NCBI GenBank assembly: GCA_019279435.1
Contig: JAAALK010000285.1
Coordinates: 30,412,371-30,476,370 of the forward strand
Length of the DNA stretch: 64,000 nt
Direction: 5' to 3'
From: Zizania palustris
Lineage: Eukaryota > Streptophyta > Magnoliopsida > Poales > Poaceae
The position numbers and the translations under genes were made by a program. The notes beneath the pieces were generated by a model. It was not told where the DNA came from, did not search any database, and saw only the letters and a list, made by a program, of their open reading frames with translations. This document shows positions 32,268-45,817 of the stretch, one piece after another. How positions within the stretch are numbered: the first letter of the stretch is position 1; each line of letters begins with the position of its first letter.

Positions 32268-35200
32268 TTATGCAAAATAGCGCTTCAAGTGCTCAGCGTG
32301 CCAAGTGTGTTTAGGTCTTCACCTTCTAAGGTAGCTAGTCGGTAGGACCCAGGCCGCCCGGAGCCGGTCACGATGTATGGGCCTTCCCATTTGTTACCTA
32401 GCTTCGTCGGGGCGGCCACCGCGCGCAGGATGAGGTGCCCAGGCTGGAACTCTTTGCGCTTGACCTTGGGGTCATACCACTACTTCGTCTGCTTCTGGTA
32501 TTGTGAGAGGTTGGCTACGGCTCGGAGCCATGTCTCCTCCGTATGATCGAGGGAGATGGCGCGCTCTTGATCACTCTCGGGCGTTTTGACTCGCATCGAG
32601 CCGGCCCGAATTTCCGTTGGGGTCATTGCTTCGTCACCGAATAGGAGCCAAAACGGGGTGAACCCAGTTGCGCGGGAAGGGGTGGTCCAAATAGACCACA
32701 AGATCTTCGGGAGCTCTTCAGGCCACAATCCCTTAGCTAAGCCCACGATGTGTTAGTTAAGGCCAGAAAGTATATGTCCATTAGCCCGCTCAACAGCCCC
32801 ATTTGATTGAGGGTGCCGAACTGCTGCGAAGCACAGCTGTACTCTCAATTCTTCGCAAAACACTTTGACAGCCCCAGCATCGAACTGAGTGCCATTGTCC
32901 AGTGTGAGCTGCCTGGGCACTGCGAAGCGGCAGACTATGTTTTGCCAGAACAATTTCTGGACTCTTCGGGAGGTGATGGAAGTCAATGGCTCGGCTTCGA
33001 CCCACTTGGAGAAATACTCAACGGCGACAGCAGCGAAGCGCAGGTTGCCTCTTGCTCTAGGGAACGGTCCAATGAGATCCATTCCCCAGCGAGCTAGAGG
33101 CCAAACAGGTGGGATGAGCTGCAGGCTGACCGGGGGCCTGCGGCTCCGTTGCCCCATCCATTGGCATCCTTGGAAGGTACGCCCTAACACTTCGGCATCG
33201 GCGACGATAGTGGGCCAGTACACGCCCTGCCGGAGGGCCTTCCCGGCGAGTGCCCGAGGGGCTAAATGGCTACCGCACAGCCCCTCGTGGATTTCTCGGA
33301 GCATTGCTATCCCGTCCGAGTGAGAGATGCACCGAAGCAGCGGGGAACATACCCCTGACTTGTATAAGATGCCATCAATGAATTGGAAAGACCTGGCGCG
33401 GAGTTGAAGCCGCGCTTGATCCGGACTGGGCCAGTCATCCAAATCACCGCCGAGTGCTCGCAAAATGGGCTCCCGCCAATCGTTGCTGATCGTGCAGAGA
33501 ACCGCGGCTGAACGAAGTGACGCTCGGGTCTTGGCTAATATGGAGGTTGGTGCTTCATCGCGGAGGGGCGCCGAAGGTTTGATAATCTCTTCGAAGAAGG
33601 CGCCCGGCGGCAAGGCTTGGCCGCTGGCTCCGGCTTTGGCGAGGGCATCGTCTTGGAAGTTCTCGCTTCTTGGGATGCTTTGGATGGATATCCCCTTGAA
33701 GGATGCTTCGAATTTCCGAATGGCTTCGAGGTAGGCGGCGAGGTCTGGGTGCCGGGCCTGGAAGCTCTTGTCTATATGCCTGGCGATGACCTGAGAATCG
33801 GTCTTGACTACAACGCGGGTGGCTTTGAGCGCCTGCGCCTTGCGAAGACCCAGTAGCACTCCTTCGTACTCGGTGATATTGTTGGTAGCCTTGAAGTTCA
33901 GCCGAGCGGAATATGAAGCCTGCTGGCCGGAGGGGGAGACAATGACTGCTCTGGCTCTGGCTCCTGAAGCCTGGTAGGCACCATCCGAATAGACGGTCCA
34001 GACCCCCTCGCCTGCTTTGGTACTGGCGTGATCAGCCGCAGACGTCCATTCAGCAACGAAGTCGGCGAGGATTTGAGATTTAACGGCAGTCCGGGCCACG
34101 AAGGAGATCCCGAATGTGGCAAGTTCTACCGCCCACTTTTCGATGCGTCCGGTGGCATCCTTGTTTCGGAACATGTCACCTAGTGGGTATGCAGTTGGAA
34201 TAATGATATCATGAGCAAAGAAGTAGTGCCGATGTTTCCTGGATGCCATGACAAGGGTGTATGCCACCTTTTCGAGCTCAGAATATCGAGTTTTTGCTCC
34301 GGAGAAGGCTTCGGATACGAAGTAGACGGGCCGTTGCACCAGCTTCCCGCTAAGGCCCTCTTCTTGAATCAGGGCCACGCTTGCCGCGCTGCTGGAGGCA
34401 GCGAGGTAGACAAGAAGAGGATTGCCGGCCCGAGGTGTGGCGAGGGCCACAAGGTCGGAGAAGTACTTCTTCATTTGATCGAAGCAGTCTTGACATTCGG
34501 GGGTCCACTCAAAATCTTTAGAGCCCCGAAGCGCCTTAAAAATGGGCAAGCTTTTTTCGGCTGATCTCGCCAAAAAGCGGCTAAGAGCGGCCAGGCGCCC
34601 AGCTAGCTTCTGTGCTTGCTTCAAATTCCGAGGAGGAGACATGTTTTGCAGTGCGCTGACTTGCGTTGGACTGGCTTCGATACCTCGGCTAGAGACCAGG
34701 TACCCTAGCAGCTTCCCAGTGCGCGCTCCGAAGACACACTTCTCTAGATTAAGGCGGATTCCACACCGCCAGAGGCTGTCGAAGGTTTCAGCTATGTCCG
34801 CACTATCGAGATCCTTGACCATACTCTTAATGACAATGTCTTCCATATATGCTTCGACGTTGCGGCCAATCTGGTGGCCCAGAGCCTTAGATATCAGTCT
34901 TGAGAAAGTGGCTCCGGCGTTGTGGAGGCCAAAAGGCATCCGAACGTAGCAGAACACTCCCGAGGGGGTAACAAAGCTTGTTTTGACCTGATCTTCTGGC
35001 TTCATCCAGATCTGGTGATATCCTTAATAAGCGTCGAGGAAGTTGAGAAGCTCAGCACCGGTAGTGGAATAGACTAACTTATCAATGCGAGGCATGGGGT
35101 AGGGGTCACGAGGGCAAGCTTTATTCAGAGAAGTGAAGTCGATACACATATGCCATTTGCCAGATGTTTTCTTCTGGACAAATACTGGATTAGACAACCA

Positions 35201-35440
35201 CTCAGTGTGACTCACTTTCCGAATGACCCCCGCTCGATGTAGCTTCTCAGTCTTGGCCTTGGCAAGTTCGGCTCTCTCGACGAACAGTTTTCGGAGCCCC
35301 TAGCGCACCGGGTGAGCCTTCGGGTCGACCGCCAGAGAATGCTCAATAATTGAGCGGTCGATGCCTGGGATGTCTTCGTCGGACCATGCGAAGATGTCTA
35401 GGTTGTTGCGGATGACTTCCTCAAGTTGCTTTGACACCTA
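32268..35440 (-). pseudogene. Element B pol (copy 2)
   Basis: The 750-residue RT to integrase frame is at 35005-32753. The N-terminal RT part is at 35215-35024 and the integrase tail at 32746-32480 in one open piece, better kept than in copy 1. The same inherited stops are present (TAA between the RT parts, TAA at the integrase join, and the stop before RT). One residue differs from copy 1 in the integrase (KWVEAEPL here, KWVEVEPL there). Confidence 0.9.
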
Positions 35441-37297
35441 CGGCTCTAGGCCCCCTCCGAATCGGATCGGGCATTCCTTCCCGTCCTGGACAAAGACCTT
35501 CGTGATGATCTCACCCTCTGGGAGTGGTTTGGCCGGGCGCCCCTTTGGCACAGTGTCTCCGACGCCTGGCAAGCTGATTCCCTCCGAGCCTTCACGAACG
35601 CTGTGGATCTGGGACCATTCATGGAGCACGGAGGAGCTCGATGTGCCGATGTGCCCGACCTCCTGGACGTAATCTCGCCGTTGGCGCTTGGACATGGCTC
35701 CCAGAATCCCTCCTCCAGATATGGGGAGGACCACCCGTTTCCCCCCGGTCCGGGGCATCTTCGAGCTTGGGAGCCTGGACCCTACCGAGCTCCGGGGCTA
35801 GGCCCAAGACTTCCGGCCCGTCTTGGCGCCCGACTATCTGGACTGCTTCCGGGCGGGGTGCAGGGACTCCTTTGTCAGTGGAGCCACGGCCGGCGTTTCG
35901 CTCGAGGTAGTCATTCCGGAGGGCAAGGATGGTCCGGCAGGAGTCGGTGTCGTGGCTCCGATTTTCGCCGTGGACGCTGCAGTAAAGTGTGGCCCCTCCG
36001 GAGAGCGCCCGTGATGGAGCCCTGGTCCAGGCGGAGCGGCCTCCGCTGGATGTGTGCTGGTGCTTGGCGGGGCCCCGAGGGGTGATGCTGAGGGCCTCCC
36101 CTCGAAGGTGCTTCTGACCTCGCCGGGAGTCTCGGTGAACGGGGTCTTGCCGGCCGGAGTCTTGGTGGCGGAAGTCTAAAGCAGGGAGGACTCCGCGGTC
36201 GAGGTCCGACGAGACTTCGTATGCCCTGGCGTTCGTGGCTCGGACATGGACAATCATCGCCTGTCGGCGCAGCTAGCCTTCTTCGGACCGGCGTACTCTT
36301 CGAAGTACGTCATGAGCTGTGCCACCGAGGAAATAGGCTTCCGATGAAGCTTGTCTAGGAGGCCCGGGTGGGTGACACCTTCCCGGGCAGCGTCGATGAC
36401 CGAGGAAGCCGAAAGTCCCTTGATCTGGGCCTTGGTTTGTGCGAAGCGCTGGGAGTATTGCCGCAACGTCTCCCCGAGCTGCTGCTTTACTTGGAAGAGA
36501 CTTCCAGTGGACATAGCGGCCATGAAGGTTCCCTGGAAGTTGTTGACGAACCTTTTCCTCAGCTGGTCCCACGAATGGATTGTCCCTGTCCAGAGCGACA
36601 AAAACCACCGGAGGGCGATCCCCTCAAGCGCCAAAGGGATGCACTTAGCCATGGTGTCACGGATCCCCCGGATGCTTCTATCGCTAGAGCGTACGAGCGG
36701 GAGAACTCTCCGGGGTCGGAGTCCCCGGAGTACTTGGGAAGCTTGGCGGCGCGAAACTTCGAGCCGAAGCGCACCCTCTAGAGGTCGGGGTGCAGGGGAG
36801 ACTCCTCGTCGTATGACACATTTTCTTCCTCCACTTAATCTTCGTCGTCGCTCAGGGTTACGGCTGCGACCCTCGTGGCGCGGGAGGGCTCCGGGGGCGG
36901 AGCGACGCCTCCTGGTGCCATTGAGCCAGCTCTGCCTTAAGCCTGGCATTCTCGGCAGCCAGGGCATCAGCCTGACTCCCGCTTCCTCCGGAGGCGGTCT
37001 CAGGGTCTTGTGAGCGGATGTAGTCAGTCCGGAGGGCCACCGCCGGGGGCCATTCGGAGGGTGCACCTCTGAAGGCCCCTCCTAGAGCCCCGTGGGGTTG
37101 ACGGAGGCCGGCTGCATAACGCCAACGGGACCTCGAACCTCCGGCGTCCCCTTAGGGGCCTGGGTTGGCTCCATGGCAGGCGCCCCGACAGAAGCGACGA
37201 CCGGTTGGTCGGGAATGGCGACTAGGGTGGGCTCGACTCCGGCGGTGCGGGATGACCGCCGCAGAGGAACCGTGCTCGCGCCATTCCGACCTGACAT
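35441..37297 (-). pseudogene. Element B gag with protease deletion (copy 2)
   Basis: The gene has the same layout as copy 1. The missing C at about 36665 joins two frames into one artificial 270-residue frame (37066-36254). An extra C at about 35747 splits the frame after the zinc knuckle. The protease is absent as in all copies. Confidence 0.85.
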
Positions 37298-37362
37298 ATT
37301 TTTGTGACTGGATGTAGAGGACGCTAGCTTCTCGAACTAGGATCCCCACGGACGGCACCAAC

Positions 37363-37934
37363 TATTGGTACGACGGATCGAACCAGCAGGTTTCTCAGTG
37401 GATGGGATTAATGGAACACTTTGCCCAAACTGTATTCTCGGATCGTGTGTTTATTACAACTTAGTCGGGGGGTATTTACAGGGTGACCCGCTCTGAAGGG
37501 CCGGGTACCTTGAAACCCCAACTGCTACTCGGTCTGACATTGGTCAGCGGTACAGACAAAGTAGATGTTACATAGTACATACAAGAAGGTGTGATTCTAA
37601 AAGCGTATCAACCATGTCGGGCGCTCCAAAGGCTGCCCGACACGGCGCAGGCGATCACTATCTTGTCCCAGAATGGTCTTGACTGGGTCTTCCCCTCGTA
37701 CGGCGTCCCTCCAGAGCCTCTGGTCTGCCCGAATGTTGGCTTCCGGCATCTGGCTGGTCGCTCCCCCCGAGGACCCCTCCGACACGTCTCGGAGCCCCCG
37801 GAGGCCTCCGGTCTCCTCTTTCGGAGGCTCGGGCACCTTCAGCGTAGGGCTTCGGGTCTTCCGGCTGTAGCCTTCCCTCGGAACCATACGGGGCTTCACG
37901 CTACCCACTGTCATCGGGATTATCTCCCCCAACA
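37363..37934 (-). repeat. Element B 5' LTR (copy 2)
   Basis: At 572 bp, it has the same TATTGG end and mutated TATA box (TGTAAATA) as copy 1, so both changes predate the triplication. It is followed by gcgga (37935-37939). Confidence 0.92.
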
Positions 37935-37939
37935 GCGGA

Positions 37940-40154
37940 GATGGGTCTGGCCACTGGAGACTCAATCCATACGGAGGCTATAGCCCACTCGGAGGAGGTG
38001 GGTTCGACCACTGAGGTCCGAACCCTCCTGGAATCCGGGGCCAAACCGGAGGATTCGGCCACTGAAGTCCAAACAGTCCCGGTGGCTGGGATCAGCCCGG
38101 AGGGGGGTTCGGCCAATGAGGTCCGAACCCTGCCGGAGGTTGGACACACTCTGAAGATGGGTTCGGGCCCTGAGGTCCGAGCTCAACCCTCGTGGGGTTT
38201 GGTCTCCCAGGGAGGTTCGACCGTCCTGGAGACCGTGGGCGAACACCTCTCCTCTCGGACCTTCGATGGTTCTTGTCCAAAAGCATCTTGTATGTCACCT
38301 TCGGCCTTCTACGGTGCCTGGCCGAAGAGGATGGCTTGCTATTTTCTTTCCACACTCCTACCTCCGGATTCTTTGGTACGAGTGTGCGCGTGCGAGTGTC
38401 TCCTATGATGACTTCTTTCCCTTTAGCCGACTCGGCCTTCTCTGGATGAATCAACACCTTCTTTCCCTCAAGCTCAACGTTGTTTATGGGAAAGGGGTCT
38501 CTATCTAATTTCATCTTTGGATTTGCTTCTATTTTCAATCGTCCTTCCTCTATGGCCGATTGTACCTGCTGACGAAAAACTTTGCAATCGTTAGTGTAGT
38601 GAGAATGTGAATCATGCCACTTGCAGTAGGGACGCCTTTTTAATTCGTTAGTTGATGGTATGACTTGCCCTTTCGGCAGTCGCAGAAGCTGATTTTTAAG
38701 TAGAAAATCGAATATTTTATTGCACTTAGTCACATCGAACGAATATCTAACTTCGTTAGGCCGACTCTTAGAGGGAGATGGCCGCAATTTGGAGCAGGTG
38801 ATGGGTTTAGACTTCACACTCCAAGTCCATTCTATCGTGTACGGATCGGCCAGATCTTCTTTCTCTTCGGACCCTTCCTCATCAGAGTTCTCCATAGTGT
38901 GGATTTCAGCCCTTGGCTTATTAAAAGTTTTAACGAATTTTCTATCTTTGGCCCGGCCTTCCTTGACCAGAGCCTGTTGCAAGACTTGGCTAATGTCTAA
39001 GAGTTTTGATTATCCATACATTCTTTAATTTCTACATGTAGGTCATTGAAGGCTAGATCTGCTAGGTCTCTCTCCGACACGTTTAGGCTAAAACATTTGT
39101 TCCTGGTGTCTCTAAAGCGCTTGACATACTCAGAAACACCCTCGCTAGATTTTTGTCTACCCGCCGTGAGGTGCGATAGCCTAAGTTCGGTCTCGCCTGT
39201 GTAGAAATAATCATGAAACCTCTGCTCCAATTGAGCCCATGTCTGGATGGAGTTCAGCGGGAGCGCCGAAAACTAGGTGAATGCAGTGCCGGACAATGAT
39301 AAGGAAAATAACCTGAGTTTCAATGCGTTCGACCCGCTGGCTTCACCACATTGTGCTAGAAATTGGCTAATGTGTTCTAATGTGGATTTACTACACTCGC
39401 CATCAAATTTCATGAAATCTGGGACTCTATAACTACGAGGGTACGGAATGGTGTCAAAGTTGTCGGGTTATGGTTTCCGATAAACCCTAGCTCTTTCCCG
39501 AGGTGTAAAGCTGGTGCATTTCCTAAATAGCGCGCGAATACGTTCCTCGATATCATCATGGTCTAATGCTTGTGCGCGTCTTTCATGCGGTGATGGGACG
39601 CGTGGTGGTATATCAGCATGCTCTAGACTATGCTGCGGTGTGGGAGTGTGCAGTGTGGGCGGCGGCAGAGCTGGTAAGGGTGCAGGCGGCGGTGGCACTT
39701 GATAAGCTGGGTTTGCCTGGCCATAAGCGTAACTATGTGTTTCGGTTGTGGATGATGTAGCCGGAAATGTGATGGTTTTTCCAGTATTGTCGTTGGTTCT
39801 ACTATAAATGTGTTGTGCTAGCGGAATACTAGTGATTGGTGCTGGTGAATCAGCCTCAGTAAAACCGAATCTCCTAAATACTACTTCCACTTGTGAGACA
39901 ACTGCGGGTTCTAGTTTGTTGGCAAGCAAGGCGCTAGCCGCCTGATCAACAGATGCAACTATTCTACGATCGACTTGTGAGGCAGATAAAGGGGATGATG
40001 ACGGGCGTACTTGGGTTAGGTTGAGGTTGTCTCACATGACGAAGCCCGAACGTGTCTTTATGCATTCTCTCAGCATCAGCTCTTCGAGTTCCTTCTTATT
40101 CGCTTCGATCTTTGCTCAGTCTTCCTCTGATATGTCTTCCATAGTGGGCATCAT
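37940..40154 (-). pseudogene. Element C gag (copy 2)
   Basis: As copy 1, but the zinc-finger part and the repeat-rich tail are one open frame (38982-38092, 296 residues) because of one extra T near 38344. Start-proximal stops are unchanged. Confidence 0.82.
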
Positions 40155-40293
40155 AATGTTGTGGTCGTTGATGTCCGTGCCCCCCATAATGTTCTCGGCG
40201 ATGTAGTGGATGTAGACGTAGTAGAGGTACTCGCTGATGATGTAGAGGTAGTAGTCATGGTTGGTGTTTCCCTAGCGGAGTCACCAAAAAGTG

Positions 40294-41617
40294 TGTTGAT
40301 GCAGAAATGCGCCACCGCACATGGGCCGGTTTGATGTCTAAAAGTATCGCAACAATACCGACACCGCATTTCGACTACCCTAGATAGTGATAAGGAGTTT
40401 GGAGTCGCCAGACAATCAGATAAATAATTAATATTTCAATCCAATTGGCCGAAAAGTACTAGTAATAATGTAAACACTAGTAAAATGATCAAACTACCTA
40501 GAATTGGCCAGTTCGGAGGCCGATTCAGAGTTACAGCAGAAATTGGCCCAAAGGGTCCGTAGGGCACCTTCGGCCTCAGGTCCACTCAGACCGGAGGTAA
40601 AACCTCGGTCGGACTAGAAGAATGTGAAGGGGCTCCGGGCGGAGTCTCGAAGGTTGATGCAAGGTGTGGCTCCGGCGGTCTGACCGGTGAAGCTTCTTCA
40701 GTCGGACCGACCGTGCTACCCCGGTCACACTGGGCGAAGGGATCTCCGAATTTTGGCCTTTGAACGTGCGGAGCTCCGGCCCGCAGGGCTTCGGTGGTTA
40801 GGGCTTCGACGGGCCCAGGCTTCGGCTTCGGCGTGCTCGGTGTAGAGGGTCCAGGTCGGACCGGTGGAGTACCGTCGGTCTGAATGACTATTGCCAACAA
40901 CAGCGTGACGAGGTCCGGTCAGACCGGTATCACAACGTCGGTTAGACCGAAGTAACAGATCTGATCTGCTAAACCTCGAAAACCTCAGCAAATAATCTTC
41001 AATCGCCTCCTAACTTTCCAGAGATGTTTAGGAAGGCAATTGATCTGCAAAACACCCGAAGATCAAATACAATTCTGCCAAGGGGCCGAATTACCATGTA
41101 TGGCGATAAAAACTGATAAAAGGGATAGCAATCTGTTACATGGATTAACAGGAGGTTCACAAGCGAACTTGCAAGGGTTACTGTGATTACAGACGTGGTA
41201 GACGGAGGGCTTCCAAGCAACCCCACGAAGATGCGGAAAATAAAGGAAGTAAATGCGAATCAAAGCTAGGGCTTTGGATTTTTCGAGATTGGAGAGAGGG
41301 CTTGAATTGGCCTTGTCCATAATATTTATAGGGGGGTGGGCTCGTTATCCCTAGCTAGAGATAGAGTAAGATTTGGCCAAAACTCTGTTAGGATAAGATT
41401 TTGGTAAAAATAGCTCGAATCCTCCTCGGATCCATATTCTGAACCCTGGCCGGTCTGACCGAGCCCATGGGTCCGGTCTGACCGGACCTAGCCGGTTGGA
41501 CCGGCCTACGATAGCCTGTCAGACCGGCCTTTTCTAGGTTTGACACATTTTTGGTCAAAAATACCATTTTTCAGTATTTGCCTAGTTTGACCATTAATGC
41601 CATTTTTGCTATAAACA
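40294..41617 (-). repeat. Element C 5' LTR (copy 2)
   Basis: It corresponds to 26748-28070, with small differences such as CAATTCTGCC near 41074. Confidence 0.72.
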
Positions 41618-42261
41618 GTAGTTAAAATATTTTACTCCATCAAGAATACTGAAGAGTCTTTTGTTTGCAAAAGGGCTAGTGGGGGCACACTTGTATTTCT
41701 AGTTCTATGTGTGGATGACATATAGGAGATTGGAAATGACATTACTTTGTGAAATGCCGTCAAGACCTCATTGAAAAATGGTTTCTCAATGAAGGACCTT
41801 GGAGACACAGCATGCACATTGGCATACAGATCTATGGAGATAGATAGAAATGGCTAATTGGATTAGGCCAGGATGAAGTACATTGACAAGGTTTTGAAAC
41901 GGTTTCAAAATGCAGTATATGAGTGTGATCCTGTATGCCTCCGCGATCAGGTCAATTATATGTGCCATGTACACACCCAAACATGCAGATACCAGTCAAA
42001 CTAAGGTGAGAGTAACTAGGTAGTCATAAAAGGGATCCTCATGTGCTTGAGAAGAACTGAGGATATGTTCCTAGGACATGGTGGTGAAGAGGAGCTCGAT
42101 GTAAGGAGTTACACCGATGCTAGCCTTCGTACCGATAAAAGATAATTCTAGATCATAATCCGGTTTGTGTTCTGCCTCAATGGAGGCTTAGTGAGTTGGA
42201 AAGGTTCCAAGCAAAAAGTGGTGCCAATTCTACAATAGTAGCTGAGTATATTGCAGCTTTT
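41618..42261 (+). pseudogene. Copia D RT end and RNase H (copy 2, cut by junction 2)
   Basis: The content matches 28071-28713. It ends with the identical GCAGCTTTT to ACGAATG join at 42261/42262. Confidence 0.82.
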
Positions 42262-45032
42262 ACGAATGTCAGAGAAGATCCTCGGAGCTCCTACCCCGGC
42301 TGAGTACAAACGGCGGGTGGAGCTTGTGGGATCTTGGGGGCGGCATAACCGCGTGTGGGACGCGCTCGAGCTCTCCCTCCCGCCTCTCCCAGAGGGGGAG
42401 GTCCTTCGCGTCGCTTCGAAGCGGAGGGTGGCTGACCTCGATGCCGGCCCTTCCCCCAGGCGCCCTTCGAAGAAGAAGAAGATGGTGAAGGGCCTGAGGA
42501 GGCTCTCTTCGGCTCACTCCTCTGCCTCCCACTCCGAGTGGGGGTACTCCAGCGAGGGAGCCGGGACAGAACCGGAGGATCCCCCGGTGGTCCCGGATCC
42601 AGTTCGACCGGAGTGGCCGGCTACCGAAGGAGCCGGAGGCGCTCCTACCCCTCTGAACCCTTCGCCGCCTACTCTGAGGACCGGGCAGGAGGCACCGGTT
42701 ATCGAAGTGGCGCCGTCCCCCAAGTCTACCCCCCCGCGCGATACAGCCTTAGAGGGGATCTTCGTCAGCTCTCGAGGGGTAGGGAGACCGATAGCCTAGA
42801 CCGGGGCGGACTGGCTGATCCCCTCTGGACTATCGAGGGAAGTGCCGACGTCGAGGCTGAACTCGCCGTGGCGGCAGCGGGTTCCCCGGTGAACTCGATA
42901 GATAATCTGTTCTATCGGCCGGGCACTCCGAGGTGCGTCCAGCCTTCAGAAGCCTCCTCGAGGCCGCAGACGAAGGTACGTAAAACCGTTCATCCTTTAC
43001 TCAAAACATCAGACCCTTTCAACCTTAACCTCTGTTCCTTCTGGGCAGGTACATCCATCCGGGCCTCAGATCTGGCCCCGATTCCTTCCGAGGATGGCGC
43101 CAATGCAGGGTCCGAAGTCCCTGCCAACGCGGCGGGAGCTCCGGAGCCAAGTGACGGGGCGGAGTCAGAAAAGGGCCCCGAAGAAGCCTCCGAGGGGCTG
43201 ACCAAGAGACCGGGGTCCGGCCCCAGCCGCCCTCCAGCCCGAGGGGCGCACGTTCTAGCGTGCCCCTCCTATGCCCCTTCCTGGTGAAGGGTGAAGACTT
43301 CGCGTCAACGGTGGCCCCGGTCCACGACTCCTACCTGCGCTTGCGGGAGGCCCTGCTGATAGACGAGCTCAGCCTGTCGGACAGCCTCGAGCTCAGCCAG
43401 GCCATCGAGAACGCCGCGGGCCAGGTATTTCCTCAGAGCGCCCCTTAGCGAGCCCCTAACTCCCTTTTTCTCACTCGCCGTTTTGTGTAAAGGTAGTCGC
43501 GCTGGCGTAGGGCTCGCTGCTCTCCCTGCTCTCTGAACCCCGCCGCCGCGAGAGCAGCACCTCGGAACTCTCCTACCGGGCGGATTCTGCCGAGAGGTTG
43601 GTCCACGAGCAGGCGGCCGAGATCGAAGGCCTTCGCTCTCGGGCCGATAGACCCTGAGGCGCTCGAGGCCCAAATGGCGGAGGTCGACTCCCTCAAGGCC
43701 CGAGTCACTTAACTGGAGGGACTCCAAGCACGGGCTGCTCAAGCGGACGAGCTCGAGGCGGAGGTCAATGCCTTTCGGGACCAGGCCACCGAGGTGGAGA
43801 GGCTCCGGTCCCGAGCCGAGGATGCAGAGCGACTCGAAGGAGAAGTCTTCGTGCTTCAGGCTCAGGTCTCGGACATGGACGAACTCTGGGAGGCAGCAGC
43901 CAGTGCCGAGGCCCTCGAAGCCCGAGTGCTCCAGCTCGAGCGGACCGTGGCGGACCTCCTGGCTCGGAATGAAGAGGTGACCGAAGCATTAGCCCAGGGG
44001 GAAAAGACGGTGGCCGACACCGTAGTGTCCCTCCGGAGGGCGCTGGCGCGCTATGGCACCGGGTGCACGGCCTTCGACATCGCCCGGGAGACCCTTAGCC
44101 ACCGGCTAAAGTTCGTCCAGGCCGCCGTCCGGCAGATAGGCCTCACCGTGTCGAAGTACGGTGAGGTATCAGCTCGGGTAACTGCGCTCGAGATCCTCTG
44201 ACATCTTGAGGTGTCCGGCGGCCCCCTTCCTTCGGCTTCAAGCTCACATCCCATCGCATTCGGGGGGAGCCACCTCCTATCGCCGAGTCCAGCGGTAGCT
44301 CAGTCCTGGAGACTCCTCCAGGCGAACAGGCAAGCCGAGGGCCCCGGCGCGGTTAAGGCCTGGCTAGACGAGGCCCTTCATTCGAGCGAACCTCCGGCCC
44401 CTTCGAAGCCTTCGGCCACGACGCGCCAACCGGACCCGAAGGTGTAGTCTCCTTAGGGTCTTCGTGCTGCAAATCTTGTAATAGTTTAGAAACTCATCAA
44501 TGCATTAATAAAGGGTACTTGCTTTTTGGGAACTATTCAGGGTGTTTGCTCCGCTCGCGATTGCGACATTGAGGTACTCGAGCCTGACAGAGCCCTTCAA
44601 CACCGATGGGCTATTCTCGAAGCCCTTAGAGCTAATCGGCCCGCGCGCTTCGTCCTTCCTCGAGGTAGCGACGGTTATGCAGATCCAGATGGTTACGCCC
44701 TTAGAGCTAATTAAGGAAGAAGAGAAAGAGCCTCAAGCTCCAGCCTTCGTCGCCTGAACCGGTGGATTGGTCCGACGCGGAAGCTGGTCCGAACGAGGCA
44801 CCGTCTGGGGGCTGAAGGTTTGCGTAGCTGGGCTCAATTGCAGGAAGATCAGAGAACCTTTCGCGCCCAAAGGAAAGAAGAGAAGAGGCAGAAGAGGAAA
44901 GAGAAGTCTAAACACGCAGCGCGGAGTCTCAAACCAGGGCAGGCTCCGGCCCGGGTGACTGTCTTGACCGAAGAGGCTTCTGGTTCCTTCTTGGCTTGGA
45001 CGAAGACTTCACTTAACCTCTCTTGCTTTTAA
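42262..45032 (+). pseudogene. Element B antisense gene, exons 2-5 only (copy 3)
   Basis: As copy 2, with one further base inserted near 44742 (GCTCCAGCC for GCTCCGCC), which changes the tail frame again. Confidence 0.75.
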
Positions 45033-45209
45033 TTCACAACAAATGTTGTATATTGTACGTTGTATTGATGATGCAAATAATTGAAGCCTTTCTTCTCTGC
45101 TCCTTCCTCTTTCTTCTCTGCTCCTCCCCCCTCCTTCACAGGCAGACGGCTTGTCGACTGTGCGCGAACAGTAGTGAGGAAGGCGGAAGAACTAGGTTGG
45201 ATCGAACGG

Positions 45210-45685
45210 GAGCTCGGAGCCCGAATCGAGGGTGTGTCGTGCCTGAGCTCGGAACCTGATTGTAGGGTGCGTCGAGCCAGAGCTCAGAACCCGATTGTAG
45301 GGTGCGTCGAGCCAGAGCTCAGAACCCGATTCGAGGGTGCGTCGAGCCGGAGCTCGGAACCCGATTCGAGGGTTGTGTCGAGCCGGAGCTCGGAACCCGA
45401 TTCGAGGGTGCGTCGAGCCGGAGCTCGGAACCCGATTCGAGGGTGCGTCGAGCCAGAGCTCAGAACCCAATTGTAGGGTGCGTCGAGCCGGAGCTCAGAA
45501 CCCGATTGTAGGGTGCGTCGAGCCAGAGCTCAGAACCCGATTCGAGGGTGCGTCGAGCCGGAGCTCGGAACCCAATTCGAGGGTGCGTCGAGCCAGAGCT
45601 CGGAACCCGATTGTAGGGTGCGTCGAGCCGAAGCTCCGAACCTGATTCGAGGGTGTGTCGAGCCGGAGCTCGGAACCTGATTGTC
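45210..45685. repeat. Element B 35-bp minisatellite (copy 3)
   Basis: One unit has gained a T (GAGGGTTGTGTCG near 45370), and another has a G to A change (CCCAATTCGAGGG near 45572). Unit number is otherwise unchanged. Confidence 0.92.
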
Positions 45686-45817
45686 TGGTGAAAAAACGAC
45701 GCATAGATACCGAAGGGTGTCCAATTTGGCTAGAACGTTCGCCCAATAGTATTATTGAATTGTAAATTGGGTACAACAGCGGCCGACATCGGCCATCACC
45801 GGGAGACACTTATAGAA

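Larger units (their letters stand above)
28714..42261. repeat. Tandem triplication, unit 2 (13,548 bp)
   Basis: This unit is co-linear with 15172-28713. It shares with unit 3 many bases that differ from unit 1 (for example CTCAAAACATC at 29452, GGAGCCAAAACGG at 32645). Unit 2 alone has one C fewer at about 36665 and one C more at about 35747. Confidence 0.95.
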